DNA from: Artocarpus heterophyllus | Taxonomy: Eukaryota; Streptophyta; Magnoliopsida; Rosales; Moraceae | Reading direction: 5' to 3' | Length of the DNA stretch: 64,000 bases | Assembly (NCBI GenBank): GCA_025403435.1 | Contig: CM046354.1 | Location: 21,981,467 to 22,045,466 of the forward strand | Program-made: the position numbers and the translations under genes | Notes under the pieces: model-generated | What the model saw: the letters and a program-made list of their open reading frames with translations, nothing else | Databases searched by the model: none | What the model was told of the DNA's origin: nothing | Part shown: positions 21,878 through 33,440 of the stretch, piece after piece | How positions within the stretch are numbered: the first letter of the stretch is position 1 | Layout: each line of letters begins with the position of its first letter

Positions 21878-22019
21878 TAAAAGATAAAATAGTCTTTTCA
21901 AACCTTTGAGTGTGGATTGCATGAATTCCTTTTAGAAAGTCTTATCATAGCATTGCTTTAAACTTTTTAAAAGATAAAATAATCTTTTTAAACCTTTGAG
22001 TGTGGATTGCATGAATTCC
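21840..22019 (+). repeat. Tandem duplication, period 90 bp, copying a MULE end plus flank
   Basis: Copies at 21840-21929 and 21930-22019 differ at only a few positions. Each holds the last bases of the MULE-like inverted repeat, the target site TTAAACTTTT and 50 bp of flank. Confidence 0.9.
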
Positions 22020-22185
22020 TCCATAAGTAAAGCCGAGGGATACAAAATGGTGGGCCTAGAAGGAGGTCTTCCTCTACCTCTCCTCTTCCTCCTTTTTTAC
22101 CTCTAACTAAACAAGAGATTGGAGCTCCCCCTCCATCTTTCTCCCTCCATCCCTCTCCCTCCCTCCCTTTCTCCTTCCTACCAAA

Positions 22186-22742
22186 CCTACTAAACATTAG
22201 GGGTGTTTTTCGGTTCGGTTACCGAACCGCAACTTTCGGTTTTTAGAATTGCAAAACCAAAACCTCACCGCATACCAAGAGTATTCGATCGGTTAACTGA
22301 CTGTTCATGGTCGGTTTCCATTGTCGGCTTAGTTCGGTTTTCAGCAGATGGTAATCTAATGGTATACAAGAAGCATACTATCAGTTTACCACATTTTATT
22401 GTATTTTTTTGTTAAAGAATTGCTAAAATAGTACAATGTATTGTGTATTATTTAAGTTCTTTTTGAAATGGTGCTAAAAAAAATACTATAACTGAACGAA
22501 AATAGGCTAAAAAATATTATTTAACTTTAGAGTAAAATAGGCATTCGGTTCGGTTCGGTTTATAACCGAACTGAAATATTCAAACCGAAACCGAATCGTC
22601 CACCACCGGACGGTTCAATTAACCGAATCGAACCTGTTCGGTTTTCATGAAACCGATTTTTTCGGTCTTTTCTCGTGCAATTCTTCAGACGGTTTCGGTC
22701 GGTTTTGGTTTTTTGGCTTTTTTGTATAATCCTACTAAACAT
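22186..22742. mobile_element. CGGTTCGG-rich interspersed repeat flanked by 12-bp direct repeats
   Basis: The body 22198-22730 is rich in GGTTCGGTT and its complement (22205-22340, 22545-22710) and carries no gene. CCTACTAAACAT occurs exactly at both edges (22186-22197 and 22731-22742), as for a target duplication. The class is unclear: a 12-bp duplication fits non-LTR or MULE-type insertion better than hAT. Confidence 0.6.
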
Positions 22743-23361
22743 AACATGAAGAGTCCCCTCTCCATCTAACAACTCTATTTTTAACTTCAACTTTATGTCA
22801 TCTAATTTAATCCAATTGTAATTCGATTATGATAAAATATAAAAAAAAAAAACCTTCATTGACAAAGTCAGTTCTAACCAAAACTTTTAATTGTTACGAT
22901 ATAAAACTCTTACATACTACATTCTCAAGCAAAAATGTGCAACAATACCAAGTTCTCACATGCTACATTGTTTGTGACCAATTGGTTCAAACCAATGTTA
23001 CCAAACACTATTATGACATTGGAGCCATATTTAGAAAACAAATTATTATCCATAGGTTTGATTATTGCCAAAAAATAAAATAAAATGAAAACATTAAATG
23101 ACAGGCAACTTTCAAAATAAATGCAAGTTTAAAACACGTGCCATCAACATTCTACAATTTTGGGATCAACATAGGTAGATCGTAGATTATATAATTTAAT
23201 AGTAAGAAGTAAAGACGGATGCCTTGCCACCCATCTATAGATAGACAAGCAAAGAGACATTGCTTCCTAAATTCCAAAAATACATGACCAGCCTACAGAA
23301 AAGACTTGCCTCCTAACTATCAAATTACATTTTCAAAAGAAGCTGAGATGAGAAATTCCAG
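22743..23361. other. No gene seen; 3' flank of the SINA ligase gene
   Basis: AT-rich. The right part (about 23150-23361) is likely the 3' untranslated region of the minus-strand ligase gene. A segment at 22858-22900 (GACAAAGTCAGTTCTAACC) is also found near 35700, so an interspersed repeat fragment is present. Confidence 0.5.
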
Positions 23362-25166
23362 TCACTGTTCTTTCCAAATTCTGCCAGTTACCCTAAGTTT
23401 CAATTCCTTGCGGTCTCCCCCAGAAAAGAAGAGTGCCATATTCCGTTGGATGATTAGACCATCAAAACTGTCACGAACTTTTCGGTGGCCGTCTCTAATG
23501 CTTCTTGGGACCCCCTGCCATATCATCTTCCTGCCATTTCCACCCACTTCAAGACTGTAGCTGTAATTTTTTGCCTCGTTATCATCACCCATGAACCGCA
23601 AGAATGCTATGTAGACGGGAGCCATACCAAGCTGAAAAGCCTCAAAATGCAGACAAAAATACTGGCCAAAACAACTAAAAACCTGAAAAATAGAGAAGGA
23701 ACTAAAATCTTCATCTGTTCCATAAAGGTGAGACTATTGAAAGCTTTACTGCAGTTCCCTTTTTCTCAACCCAACCAAATGGGCTTTTCACCCCAAAAAA
23801 AAAAAAACAAAAAAACAAAAAAACAAAAACAAAAACATTTGGCCCGTTTGATAATGTTTTTAAAATTGATGAAAATAGTTTTTTTTAGAACATAAAGGAA
23901 ATTGTGTTGCGAGTATTTTTGATATTTTTGCCTCAAAAAGACATGCAAAAATATTTCCAAAAACTCCCAAAACAATACCAAATGAGGCCAAAAAACAAAA
24001 ACAAAAACAAAAATCCAAATTGGTGATAACAAAATTGAAATAAGGATACCCTATTCTGACTATTGATTTATAAGGATACTCTTGCTAGCCTATAAATCAT
24101 GTGCCACTGCCACATATGTGGTATACCATCCAACATAGCTCACAAAAACAATATTAAATTGGCACACTGTTGGCTCATAATATCAAGGTGTTCCACTTGG
24201 GAAATGAAAGAAAAATGAATATCCTCACAAAAAGCTCTTTAACTAAAAAGAGAAAAAACTATATGCATAACCAAAGCTTCTGTATCAAGATTGTGACATG
24301 ACATCTGCGTGCAACATTAATTTTCTTGAAGAATGCTCGGAAAGAAACACAGTTCAACAAATATAAACAGTTGCAAAGAAAAGGAAACTAAGGATCATAA
24401 ATGGAGCATTAAAAGGATAAAGCAAGGCAATACCGTTAACATCCATGTGGCATTTTCAACCTCCTGAGGATTTGATTTGACATATCGATGGTTGAAAGTG
24501 CTTCCACTATGCATGTCAACTTTGTGATCGTCTTTTAAGTGAGCCACCAGAAAGGGAATATCACCCATGACGGTGCATTCTGATCCGGCATATGGACAGT
24601 TATACGGCCTATAGATGCACTGGGATTCATGCTTTAGCTTGCTGTAATAAGGGTATATACCAATGCAACCATAACTCTGGTATTTACATGGCAGCTCAAG
24701 GGATGCAGCCACTTTCTCCAAAGCAAGACACCTGATGTTCCCAAGCTCATGCCTGCAGGTGGGGCACCGATTATGAACCCTAGGCTTGCAACCGGAACAT
24801 AATGTATGACCATTTGAACACTGCAAACAATAAAGAACTTGAGCGGGGAAAAAAGCATAGCTTTTTTTCTTGGAATTACTCAAACTTTGTTTTCAGATAG
24901 GTATGATAGTGGAAATAACATGATAAAAGCAGGATTTGTATTGTAATAAACCAAACCTGATGAATAGGAGGGTACATAGCATTCAAACAAACGGGGCACT
25001 CCAATAGCTCACGAACACTGCTAGAAACGGTTACATTAGATTTCACAGCACTTGTAGCAGAATCGTTCACAGTTTCACCAACATCAGTGGTATCTTCACC
25101 CTCAGGGGGGTCAATAACCTCAGATTTGGTACGCATGTCTTCAAAATATGGACTCCCAGCTGCCAT
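23362..25166 (-). CDS. SINAT: SINA-type RING E3 ubiquitin ligase (SINAT/SIAH family)
   Basis: Attaches ubiquitin to target proteins as a dimeric RING ligase. Coding exons on the minus strand are 25166-24957, 24820-24434 and 23682-23362, all GT-AG, giving 305 residues, normal for plant SINATs. Residues 1-56 are acidic and variable. The C3HC4 RING starts at CPVC (57-60) and runs through CSNGHTLCSGC to CPTC. The SINA zinc fingers follow (CKYQSYGC..HESQC, CPYAGSEC..HLKDDH). The TRAF-like C-terminus includes GMAPVYIAFLRFMGDD and ends LKLRVTGRIWKEQ. No residue of the RING looks lost. The intron at 24433-23683 contains a MITE. The leader is split: an acceptor at 25190 lies 23 bp before the ATG, and candidate leader exons lie far upstream beyond a copia insertion. 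Confidence 0.93.
23841..23989. mobile_element. Small MITE in a SINA ligase intron
   Basis: GGCCCGTTTGATAATG at the left is mirrored by CAATACCAAATGAGGCC at the right, 149 bp in all, between A-rich simple sequence on both sides. It has no coding content. The superfamily (PIF/Harbinger or hAT) is not decided because the A-rich flanks hide the target duplication. Confidence 0.5.
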
Positions 25167-25189
25167 GTAAACACAGCAGGCAACTTGAT

Positions 25190-26024
25190 CTATGGAGGAA
25201 ATAAATAATTAATAAATACACAAGAAGTCAGGTATCAAATGAAAGCTATTCAAAAGATACAAAATTGGAAGATTATTCTATCAAATCAACCAAGAAATTG
25301 GAGGGAAAAAAGATGTCCATATTTTTTAGTTGGAATAAACTTCTCACCACAAGAATATTAGAATGCTTATGTGATCAAAGGATTATACATCTAGCAAGTA
25401 GCATAGTAAGTAAATATTACAGAAACAAGTCAACAACTACATTAAGTCAGTCCTGGCTTTCACCACGAAGAAAAATAAACAAATAAAAGAAAACGAGGTA
25501 CCGTAAGTGAACTGATTTCAACTTTATATATGAAAATAATCTTTCTAACAAGAAAGAAAACTTCCTAAGATGTGAACGTAAATCATAAAAGACTCTCATA
25601 CAAGAAGCAAGCAAAATGTATGTTAGTGCTGTACCAAAAAAAAAAACCTTTGCCGTTTCAGCAACTTTATAGAATATGTAATTAAGGTTTTATTTATTTT
25701 ATGGGACCACATCGTTACTAGCATCAAGGATCCCAACTTATCCACCGGTTATATTTATTTATTTATTTGAACTTTAGGGCGGGGAGAATAAACTCTACAC
25801 CTTATCGTGGAGTATAATTACTGTTACGCTATCCCCACATGCTGCAACGTATAGAAATGTACAAAGAAATGTAGAAAGTAAATTTCATCTTTCAATTGGT
25901 GAGTCTATTCATAATTTTACCAATTGAAAACTAACAAATCATTTACCACATCATTGATAAGATATCAATTTCTAACACCCAGATGAACAATAAAAAATGA
26001 ATCTTAATGAAGTAAAACTGATAA
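25190..26024 (-). other. SINA ligase leader intron, part left of the copia insertion
   Basis: AT-rich, no coding signal. It joins 31497-32284 once the copia element with its ATCTC duplication is removed. Confidence 0.5.
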
Positions 26025-26029
26025 ATCTC

Positions 26030-26264
26030 TATCATGAGATATCGTTATGGGGAGACTAGTATCTCTAATTTCAGGATACGGTTATTGGGAAACTAGCATC
26101 CCTAATTTCAGGAATTATGTCACTAAACAATAGTTACCTAATTTCAGGAATTAGTTTCCCGATTTGTATAGTTTTCTCCTTTTTCTTTCTTTTTACTATA
26201 AAAGCTCCTTGTATGTATTCTATATAGTGAATTAAGGAAGTTTTTCTCCAAACCATTTGTGACA
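26030..26264 (+). mobile_element. 5' LTR of the leader-intron copia element
   Basis: Starts TATCATGAGATAT (the first TG has become TA) and ends TTTGTGACA. It holds two copies of a 33-bp unit (GGGAAACTAGCATCCCTAAT type) where the right LTR has one. Confidence 0.9.
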
Positions 26265-26451
26265 TGGTACCAGAGCCCTGGGCTTACTCTGAAAAATCAT
26301 GCTGCAGTTCCCTTCTTTAGGCTCTTTCCTGGAAAATTCTCTCTGCCCTCCCTTGAAACTGATCTTCCTTAGCCTCCCTTTGAATCCGAATTTCCCAGTT
26401 TTCCATCCGAATTTATTCCCTGCCTCACCATCCATATTCCTCTCAAAAATA

Positions 26452-29400
26452 TGTCAACCACCATGGTTGAATCCACCGAAACCAGCCCTGCTATATGTGT
26501 CTTCAACCGAGAATCCTGCTGCGGTTTCAACAGGAGATTTACAGAACACACAGGTTGCTTACAGGCTGAATGGAAAAAAATACTTGAGGTGGTCACAGCT
26601 GGTCCGCACTTTTTTAAAGGGTAAAGGCAAACTTAGTCATTTGTTGGGCACGGGACCAAAGAAGGGGATCCTAAATCCAGTGCTTGGGATGAGCAAGATT
26701 CGATGGTGATGTCGTGGCTATGGAATTCGATGCTTCTGGAAATTAGTGATACTTGTATGTTTCTCGATACAACCAAGGAGATATGGGATGCCATAAAACA
26801 GACCTACTCTAAGGTTCATGATGCTGCACAAATCTACGAGATTAAGTCAAACATTTCAGCAATGAAACAAGGATCGTGATCGGTTTTGGATGACACTAGT
26901 TTTTTTGCAAGGTTTGTGCCAAGTGATGGATCATTATCAGTGCATTCAAATGAGTTGTAGTCAAGATGCAGCCATTCTCAAAAGGTTTGTCCAAAAAGAA
27001 TGCATATATGGTTTTCTTGTGGGTCTTAATGTTGAGCTTGATGCTATGAGAGTGCAAATCTTAGGAAAAGCGAATCCGCCTTCTTTGAATGAAACCATCT
27101 CCATAACTCGAGTAGAAGAAGGGAGAAGAGGAGTGATGCTTGAGACTCATGTTAGTGACAGTTTGGCCCTTGTGGCAAAATCTGTTGGTGCAAAAAATTT
27201 CAGCCCCACAAACACGTGGTAACCAAACAGATTTATTGAAAACAGCTAAAAATAGAAGGCAAACATCGGACACCCCTAGGCACTCTAACCGAGACTCTGT
27301 TTTGCACCTACGGCAGGAAACATCACCATACAAAGGATAAATGTTGGAAGCTTCACGGTAGGCCTCCAAGGAATCAAGGTGACCAGAATTTGGGAGAACG
27401 GAGACAAGCCCACACAGCTAGCAATGAAGGATGCAGCCCACTGAGCCCAATAATGGAGTTCAACAGGGAGGAACTTCAGAAGTTGAAGAAGTTTTGGGGC
27501 ACATTCAAAAAATCGGCTATAGGTACATGCTCTTTAGCCTTTTTAGGTAATTCATCCTCCTCTTGTGTTGCTAATTTTTTGGATAAAATTTCTCCAAATA
27601 TGTGGGTAATTCATTCGGGAGCTACATATCATATGACACACTCCTCTAAATTGTTTACTTCATACATACCTTGCCCTCGTCATAGAAAAATAACCTTGGC
27701 AGATGGATCCATCGCTGCGGTGGCAGGTAAAGGAAACATTTTTATAAAAAATTCACTCACTCTTAAAAATGACCTGCATGTTCCCAAACTTTGTGCAAAC
27801 CTGATATCAATCCAAAAACTCACTAAAGATTCAAATTGCAATGTGTGTTTTTCCCTTCTCATTGTATTTTTCATGAACAGGGCACGAGGAGGACGATTGA
27901 ACATGCTAGTGAAAGAGATGATCTTTACTACCTAGATGAACAAGCTGGAAGAACTAGAGTTGAGAATTCCTCTCCTACATCACTCTTTTCTGGGTCCGTT
28001 ATTTCCAATAAAGATAAGATTTGGCTTCTTCAACGTCGTTTAGGTCATCCATCATTTAAAGTTTTTAAAGTTATGTTTCCGTCTTTATTCAAAGGTTCCG
28101 TTCTTGAGAATTTTCATTGTAATGATTGTGAACTTGCTAAACACAAACGTGCTTCGTTTCAAATAAGTGATGCAAAAACTTCTATTCCTTTTACTCTTAT
28201 TCATAGTCACATTTTGGGGACCATCTACGGTTCCAAATATCTCTGGTGCAAGGTGGTTTGTGTCGTTTATTGGTGACTTTACTCTTGTAATGTGGATATA
28301 TCTCATAAAAACTAAGTCTGATGTTGGTACAATTTTTCCCAACTTCTACAACATGGTCAAAACACAATTTGATGGGAGTATTAAACGATTTCGTTCAAAT
28401 AATACGAAGGACTACTTCAATCAATTTCTCTCTCCTTTTTTCGAAAAATAGGGAATTATTCATGAGTCTTCTTGTGTCACTACACCTCAACAAAACGGGG
28501 TGGCCGAACGAAAGAACGGTCACCTCCTTGCTACCACAAGAGCTTTATTGTTCCATAAAAGGGTCTCTAAACAGTATTTGGGAGAAACAGTCCTAACCAA
28601 TATTCATCTTATAAATAGACTTCCTACAACGGTTCTTGATTTCAGAAGTCCAATGGAAATTCTTACAAAATTCTTTCCAAACTTTAATACCTCCAACAAT
28701 CTCACTCCTAGAATCCTTGGAAGCGTCGTCTTTGTCCATGCTCATTCTCAACATCAGGGAAAACTTGATCGACATGCTCAAGTGTGTCTTCATTGGGTAT
28801 TCCTCCACACAAAAAGGGTACAAGTGTTTTCATCCACCTACAAGAAAAGTCTTTGTTTCTGCTGATATTACCTTCGTTGATCAAAGTCGTACTTCCTTGA
28901 GGCCTACTTTCAGGGGGAGAAATTAAGTGAAGATAGAGAAAAAGACCTGTTTCTCCTTAAGTTTCCCGATCAATCCGTGTTTGTGCCTGTCCAATCTGTG
29001 CCTATTGAATCTGTTGTGCCTATCCAGTCTGTCGAGTCTCAATCTGATCCTGTTGAGGTCCCAACTAAATCCATGTCTGTTCACTCAACCCATGTCACAT
29101 GGAATGGTGCAGGAGAAAGGAAATCAAGATTCTACTCAACCACTGCGTACCTATTCAAGGAGGAAAGTGCCAATCTCTCGAGCTATGTAAATTCAATCCC
29201 CATCTTGTGCGCTAGTTCAAACATTTGAATTCACCTTACAAACATTTGAAAAAGACCTGTTTCTCCTTAAGTTTCCCAATCAATCCGTGTTTGTGCCTGT
29301 CCAATCTGTGCCTATTGAATCTGTTGTGCCTATCCAGTCTGTCGAGTCTCAATCTGATCCTGTTGAGGTCCCAACTAAATCCATGTCTGTTGACTCAACC

Positions 29401-31282
29401 CATGTCACGTGGAATGGTGCAGGAGAAAGGAAATCAAGATTCTACTCAACCATTGCGTACCTATTCAAGGAGGAAAGTGCCAATCTCTCGAGCTATGTAA
29501 ATTCAATCCCCATCTTGTGCGCTAGTTCAAACATTTGAATTCACCACCCCTGGAGCTGCCGAAGCCACCTTACAACCATCCAGTCCCATTGAACCAACCA
29601 ATGAACCCAAGAAACAAAATGATCGTGACCTGCCCATTGCCCTCAGAAAAGGAACTAGAACCGATACAAAACATCCCTTATACTTGTTCATGTCCTATAA
29701 AAATTTATCCCAAAATCATAAAGCCTTCCTTAACAGTGTCCATACCATTCCCATTCCGAGAAATCTATCCGAGGCATTAGGCAACAAGGAGTGGGAGAAA
29801 GTCATGAAGCTAGAGATGGAAGCGTTGGTGAAGAATAAGACATGGGAGCTGGTCAAGTTTCCTAAAGGGAAGAAATTGGTGGGATGCATATGGGTCTTCG
29901 TTGTGAAAAATAGGTCTGATGGTTCATTGGAGAGAAATAAGGCGACACTGGTGGCCAAAGGATATACACAAACCCATGGCATAGACTACCTTGAGACGTT
30001 CGCTCCTATTGCGCAAATGAATACAGTTCGGGTCCTATCATTAACAGCCAATTTCAAGTGGAATTTACAGCAGTTTGATGTGAAGAATGCCTTCCTTCGT
30101 GGGGATCTTTAAGAAGAGATTTATATGGAAGTTCCTCCTGGATTTGAATCTAAAGGAGGAATAGTGTGCAAGTTAAAGAAAGCTTTATACGGTTTAAAAC
30201 AATCTCCAAGGGCCTGGTTCGGGAGATTTGCTAGAGTGATGATTATCTTGGGTTACATACAGAGCCAGGGAGATCACACTCTGTTTGTGAGACACTCAAA
30301 GGCAAGGGGAGTAACGGCACTATTGGTGTATGTTAATGATATTATAGTGACTAGCAATGATACAGAAGTATGCAGAATTTGAAAAAAACTCTAGAGAAAG
30401 AATTTGATATCAAGGAGCTCAAGAAGTTAAAAGTACTTCCTAGGTATTGAAGTGGCTCATTCTAAACAAGGGATCCTCATATCACAACAAAAATGTGATT
30501 GACTTGTTGAAGGAAACTGGAAAACTGGGATGTAAACCGTTTGAGACACCTATTGAGATTAATCATGGCCTTTGTGAAGCTCCAAAAGACACTACGGTAG
30601 AGAAAGTTCTTATAAGAGATTCGTAGGGAAATTGATCTACTTGGCACATATGAGACCAAGCATCACTTTTGCAGCAAGTGTTGTTAGCAAGTTTATGCAC
30701 AATCCTAAAGAGATGCATCTCAAGGCCATATATTGAATTCTCCAGTATCTAAATGGCAACCCCGAAAGAGGAATTTTGTTCAAGAAAGGAGGAAGTATGA
30801 CCCTAGAGGCTTACACAGATGCAGGTTATGCTAGATCGCTTGTTGACAGAAGATCCACCTCAAGCTATTGTACCTTTTTATGAGGTGATCTTGTAACCTG
30901 GAGAAGCAAAAAGCAAAGTGTGGTAGCAAGATCAAGTGCAGAGTTAGAATTCAGGTCAATGGCACTAGGAATGTGTGATTTGTTAGGGTTGAAGATAATT
31001 ATGGATGATCTGAGAATAAAATGGGAAGGACCAATGAGATTGTACTGTGATAACAAGTCAGCAATAAGTATTGCTCACAATCCCGTGCAACATGATCAGA
31101 CAAAGCACATTGAAGTTGACAAGCACTTCAGAAAGGAGAAATTGGACATTGGATTAATTTGTACTCCTTTTATCTCAACCAAAGATCAATTGGAGGATGC
31201 TCTTACAAAAGGGCTGCCAAACACTGTTGTCCAAGATATAATCAAGAAGCTTGGAATGGACGATATCCATTCACCAGCTTGA
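26452..31282 (+). pseudogene. gag-pol remnant of the leader-intron copia element
   Basis: Domains are in copia order: gag (YRLNGKKYLRWSQLVRTFLK, about 26555; TTKEIWDAIKQTYSK, about 26770-26820), protease (MWVIHSGATYHMT, about 27600-27640; the usual DSGA reads HSGA), gag-pre-integrase (LLQRRLGHPSFKVF), integrase (28200-28560; the catalytic SDN position reads SNN), RT (29684-30380; the active site reads YVND) and RNase H (ARSSAELEF, 30925; YCDNKSAI, 31040). There are frameshifts and stops throughout, so several independently essential residues are gone. The last stop precedes the right LTR by 7 bp. Confidence 0.88.
28940..29545 (+). repeat. Tandem duplication, period 310 bp, between integrase and RT
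   Basis: From AAAGACCTGTTTCTCC (28941 and 29251) to ACATTTGAATTCACC (29221 and 29531) the two copies differ at only a few bases. The duplication lies in the linker before RT and adds about 100 codons. Confidence 0.95.
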
Positions 31283-31289
31283 GAGGGAG

Positions 31290-31491
31290 TGTCATGAGAT
31301 ATAGTTATTGGGAAACTAGTATTCCTAATTTCAGGAGTTGTGTCACTAAACAATAGTTACCTAATTTCAAGAATTAGTTTCCTAATTTCTATAGGTTTAC
31401 GTCTTTTTGTTTCTTCCTTATTACCATAAAGCTTCTTGTGTGTATTCTATTTAGTGAATTAAGGAAATTTTTCTCCCAACAATTTGTGACA
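31290..31491 (+). mobile_element. 3' LTR of the leader-intron copia element
   Basis: Starts TGTCATGAGATAT and ends TTTGTGACA, followed by ATCTC. Confidence 0.92.
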
Positions 31492-31496
31492 ATCTC

Positions 31497-32284
31497 CAAA
31501 CAATACAAGAATCCCTAACAATGGTATATGAAAGACAACGAACACCCCAAGGGCGACCCCTAAATTCCTTACATCATAAATCCACTCTAGCGCTAACCCA
31601 CTTTTCTTTATAATACTAATTCCTTTCTAACTATTACTCTAACTAACTACTAACAAACTACTAATTAGTTACAACAAATAATCCATCGTTAACTAACCAA
31701 CAAACGATTCCAATCGGTCACTTGGTACAAAAAAAAAATTAATAGATAACATGGGATCTGTAACATTGTCTATAAGTACATTTTATAAAGGCATTCCCAT
31801 TCCTAAAGTCCAATTGATGAATATTTACAAGACTAAAAGGAAACAAGCAAATAAGAGCATATCATTAACACCTTAAAGCAATTTAGAGTTTGTGAAGTAA
31901 ATCAAATTTTAATAAAAATTTGAAGAATTATAACATTATATATAGCATTCGTTAACGGATTCAGGGTCTCAAAAATGGGGAGAAGAACAAGTTATTGTAA
32001 CTTTCCTAATGTCTGATAGATAAAGACATCAGCAACACTGTAACATCTAATGATATAGATTGACGCATGATTAATATGCCAAAAGTTATAAAAGCTATAT
32101 ATAATTGCCATCATAATGAGAGAGGAATATACGTTCACATATCTAGTTGAATTTAACAGAAGCCACAAAGAGACAGTATAATTCACTGTTGGGATTATTG
32201 AAATTAGAAAGCAATACCAAGCTTCTATAAATTGAGTTCACATATAAAATATGTAAATAAATCACAAAACAAAAGACTTATTAC
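31497..32284 (-). other. SINA ligase leader intron, part right of the copia insertion
   Basis: AT-rich with no open coding stretch. Confidence 0.5.
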
Positions 32285-32355
32285 CAGAAAACCTTCTTCT
32301 GCAGTTTTGCCTCAGGGACTGCTTTCCACAAAATCTTAGCAAGCAGCCACGATTC
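32285..32355 (-). other. Predicted non-coding leader exon 2 of the SINA ligase gene
   Basis: On the minus strand an acceptor (GATTAG, ending 32356) and a donor (CTG then GTAATA, at 32284) bound 71 bp that is GC-richer than its surroundings. It is placed between the promoter-like region and the coding exons. This is a prediction from splice signals only. Confidence 0.45.
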
Positions 32356-33215
32356 CTAATCTTCTCCAAAAATCAAAAAGCAGGATGATGATGATGATGA
32401 TAAAAACAAGGTTCGCAATTTTATCAGTTAAGTTCAAATCACAGTGGCAAAGCAATAAGCATTTCCTCACGTACCATAGAAACACGTTATAAAAACACTA
32501 AAACGTGTTTTTATAATGAATACGCGTTTGAATGAACACTAACCACACAAAAAAAAAAAAGAAAAAAAAATAGAACGTGTACTTTATAATGATACACGTT
32601 TGAAAAAGCTAATTTTTTTCACTTGTTTATGATAAGATAATTTCATAAGAATTCTCCATAGCACCACCATACCACAGAAAAAAAAAAAAAAAAGAAAGTT
32701 TGCTCTCGTCTCAATAGATGCTGATAATATACTTTCAAAAGCCCTCCACCTGTCTTAAACCACGCTAATTAACAACGCATTTTTTGAGATTCCACATCAA
32801 AATCAAATAAATGAGTAATTATGAATACAAGTAAATTAAATGAACCCAAGTTAAGTCAATCAAAAAGCAATTACTGCATATCAACAAAATCAAGAGAAAT
32901 ATCCTCAAAATCAAAATTAGCTAAGCGAGGCCAAATCTGACCAAAAAAAATTATCAACAATTCCTACATAATTATAGATGAATCTCAAATAATGATAATT
33001 CAGTCGAAAAGACGGACGTAAACACTAGAAATTCCAATGCATTGGGATTTTCGAAGCACCAGAACGCAGAGGCTCAAGATTAGAACATGGAAAAAATAAG
33101 ATTTTTCGAAGAGAAGGAAGGAAAATCCCCGAACCAACTTAGAGAAATTAGAGATCAATCACCGTGAAAACGAGGACAAAATGAACGAAATTAATAAACA
33201 AAAACAAGAGAATAC

Positions 33216-33440
33216 CTTTTGATGACATTGACATGGTCGAATCAAAAGCCCCAACCCTAAGTGAGAGAAAGAGTTGGTGGATGGATGGCCGTCTAGATAT
33301 GAAATGGAGGAAATGATAGAGCGGTAATGAATAAAAAACACCCAAAAAAAAAAAAAAAGCAAGTGCGCGTATACGAGCAGAGGATTTTCAAATTAAAGCC
33401 GTTGAAAGAGAGAGAGAGAGAGACAGACAGACTCAGAGAA
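33216..33440 (-). promoter_or_regulatory. Predicted first leader exon and start region of the SINA ligase gene
   Basis: On the minus strand a CT-rich tract (GTCTGTCTGTCTCTCTCTC at about 33440-33408), typical of plant transcription starts, is followed by leader-like sequence and a donor AAAAG|GTATTC at 33215. It contains two ATGs near its 3' end. No other gene is available to own this leader. Confidence 0.45.

Larger units (their letters stand above)
19987..22019 (+). mobile_element. Copia LTR fragment, interrupted by a MULE-like element
   Basis: Starts TGTTAGGATTGATGCC, the same opening type as the LTRs at 55309 (minus) and 63067. It resumes after the inserted element at 21868 with TTAAACTTTTTAAAAG..GATTGCATGAATTCC. 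No pol sequence adjoins it, so it may be a solo LTR. The right edge is uncertain. Confidence 0.5.
26025..31496 (+). mobile_element. Complete Ty1/copia retrotransposon with target duplication ATCTC
   Basis: The body is 26030-31491 (5.46 kb). LTRs of 235 bp (26030-26264) and 202 bp (31290-31491) are flanked by exact ATCTC at 26025-26029 and 31492-31496. The primer site TGGTACCAGAGC (26265-26276) is a near match to initiator tRNA-Met, and the purine tract TTGAGAGGGAG precedes the right LTR. It lies in the 5'-leader intron of the SINA ligase gene, in the opposite orientation. The left LTR is 33 bp longer because of an internal repeat. Coding capacity is destroyed. Confidence 0.95.

Noticed and set aside
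19987..22025. Solo copia LTR with an AAGTA target duplication
   Set aside because: AAGTA precedes 19987 and recurs near 22023, but it does not directly follow a CA terminus (one base off), so I did not claim a complete solo LTR.
22020..22185. Coding sequence in the CT-rich stretch before the GGTTCGG repeat
   Set aside because: Low-complexity C/T-rich DNA gives long open frames on the opposite strand without any domain.
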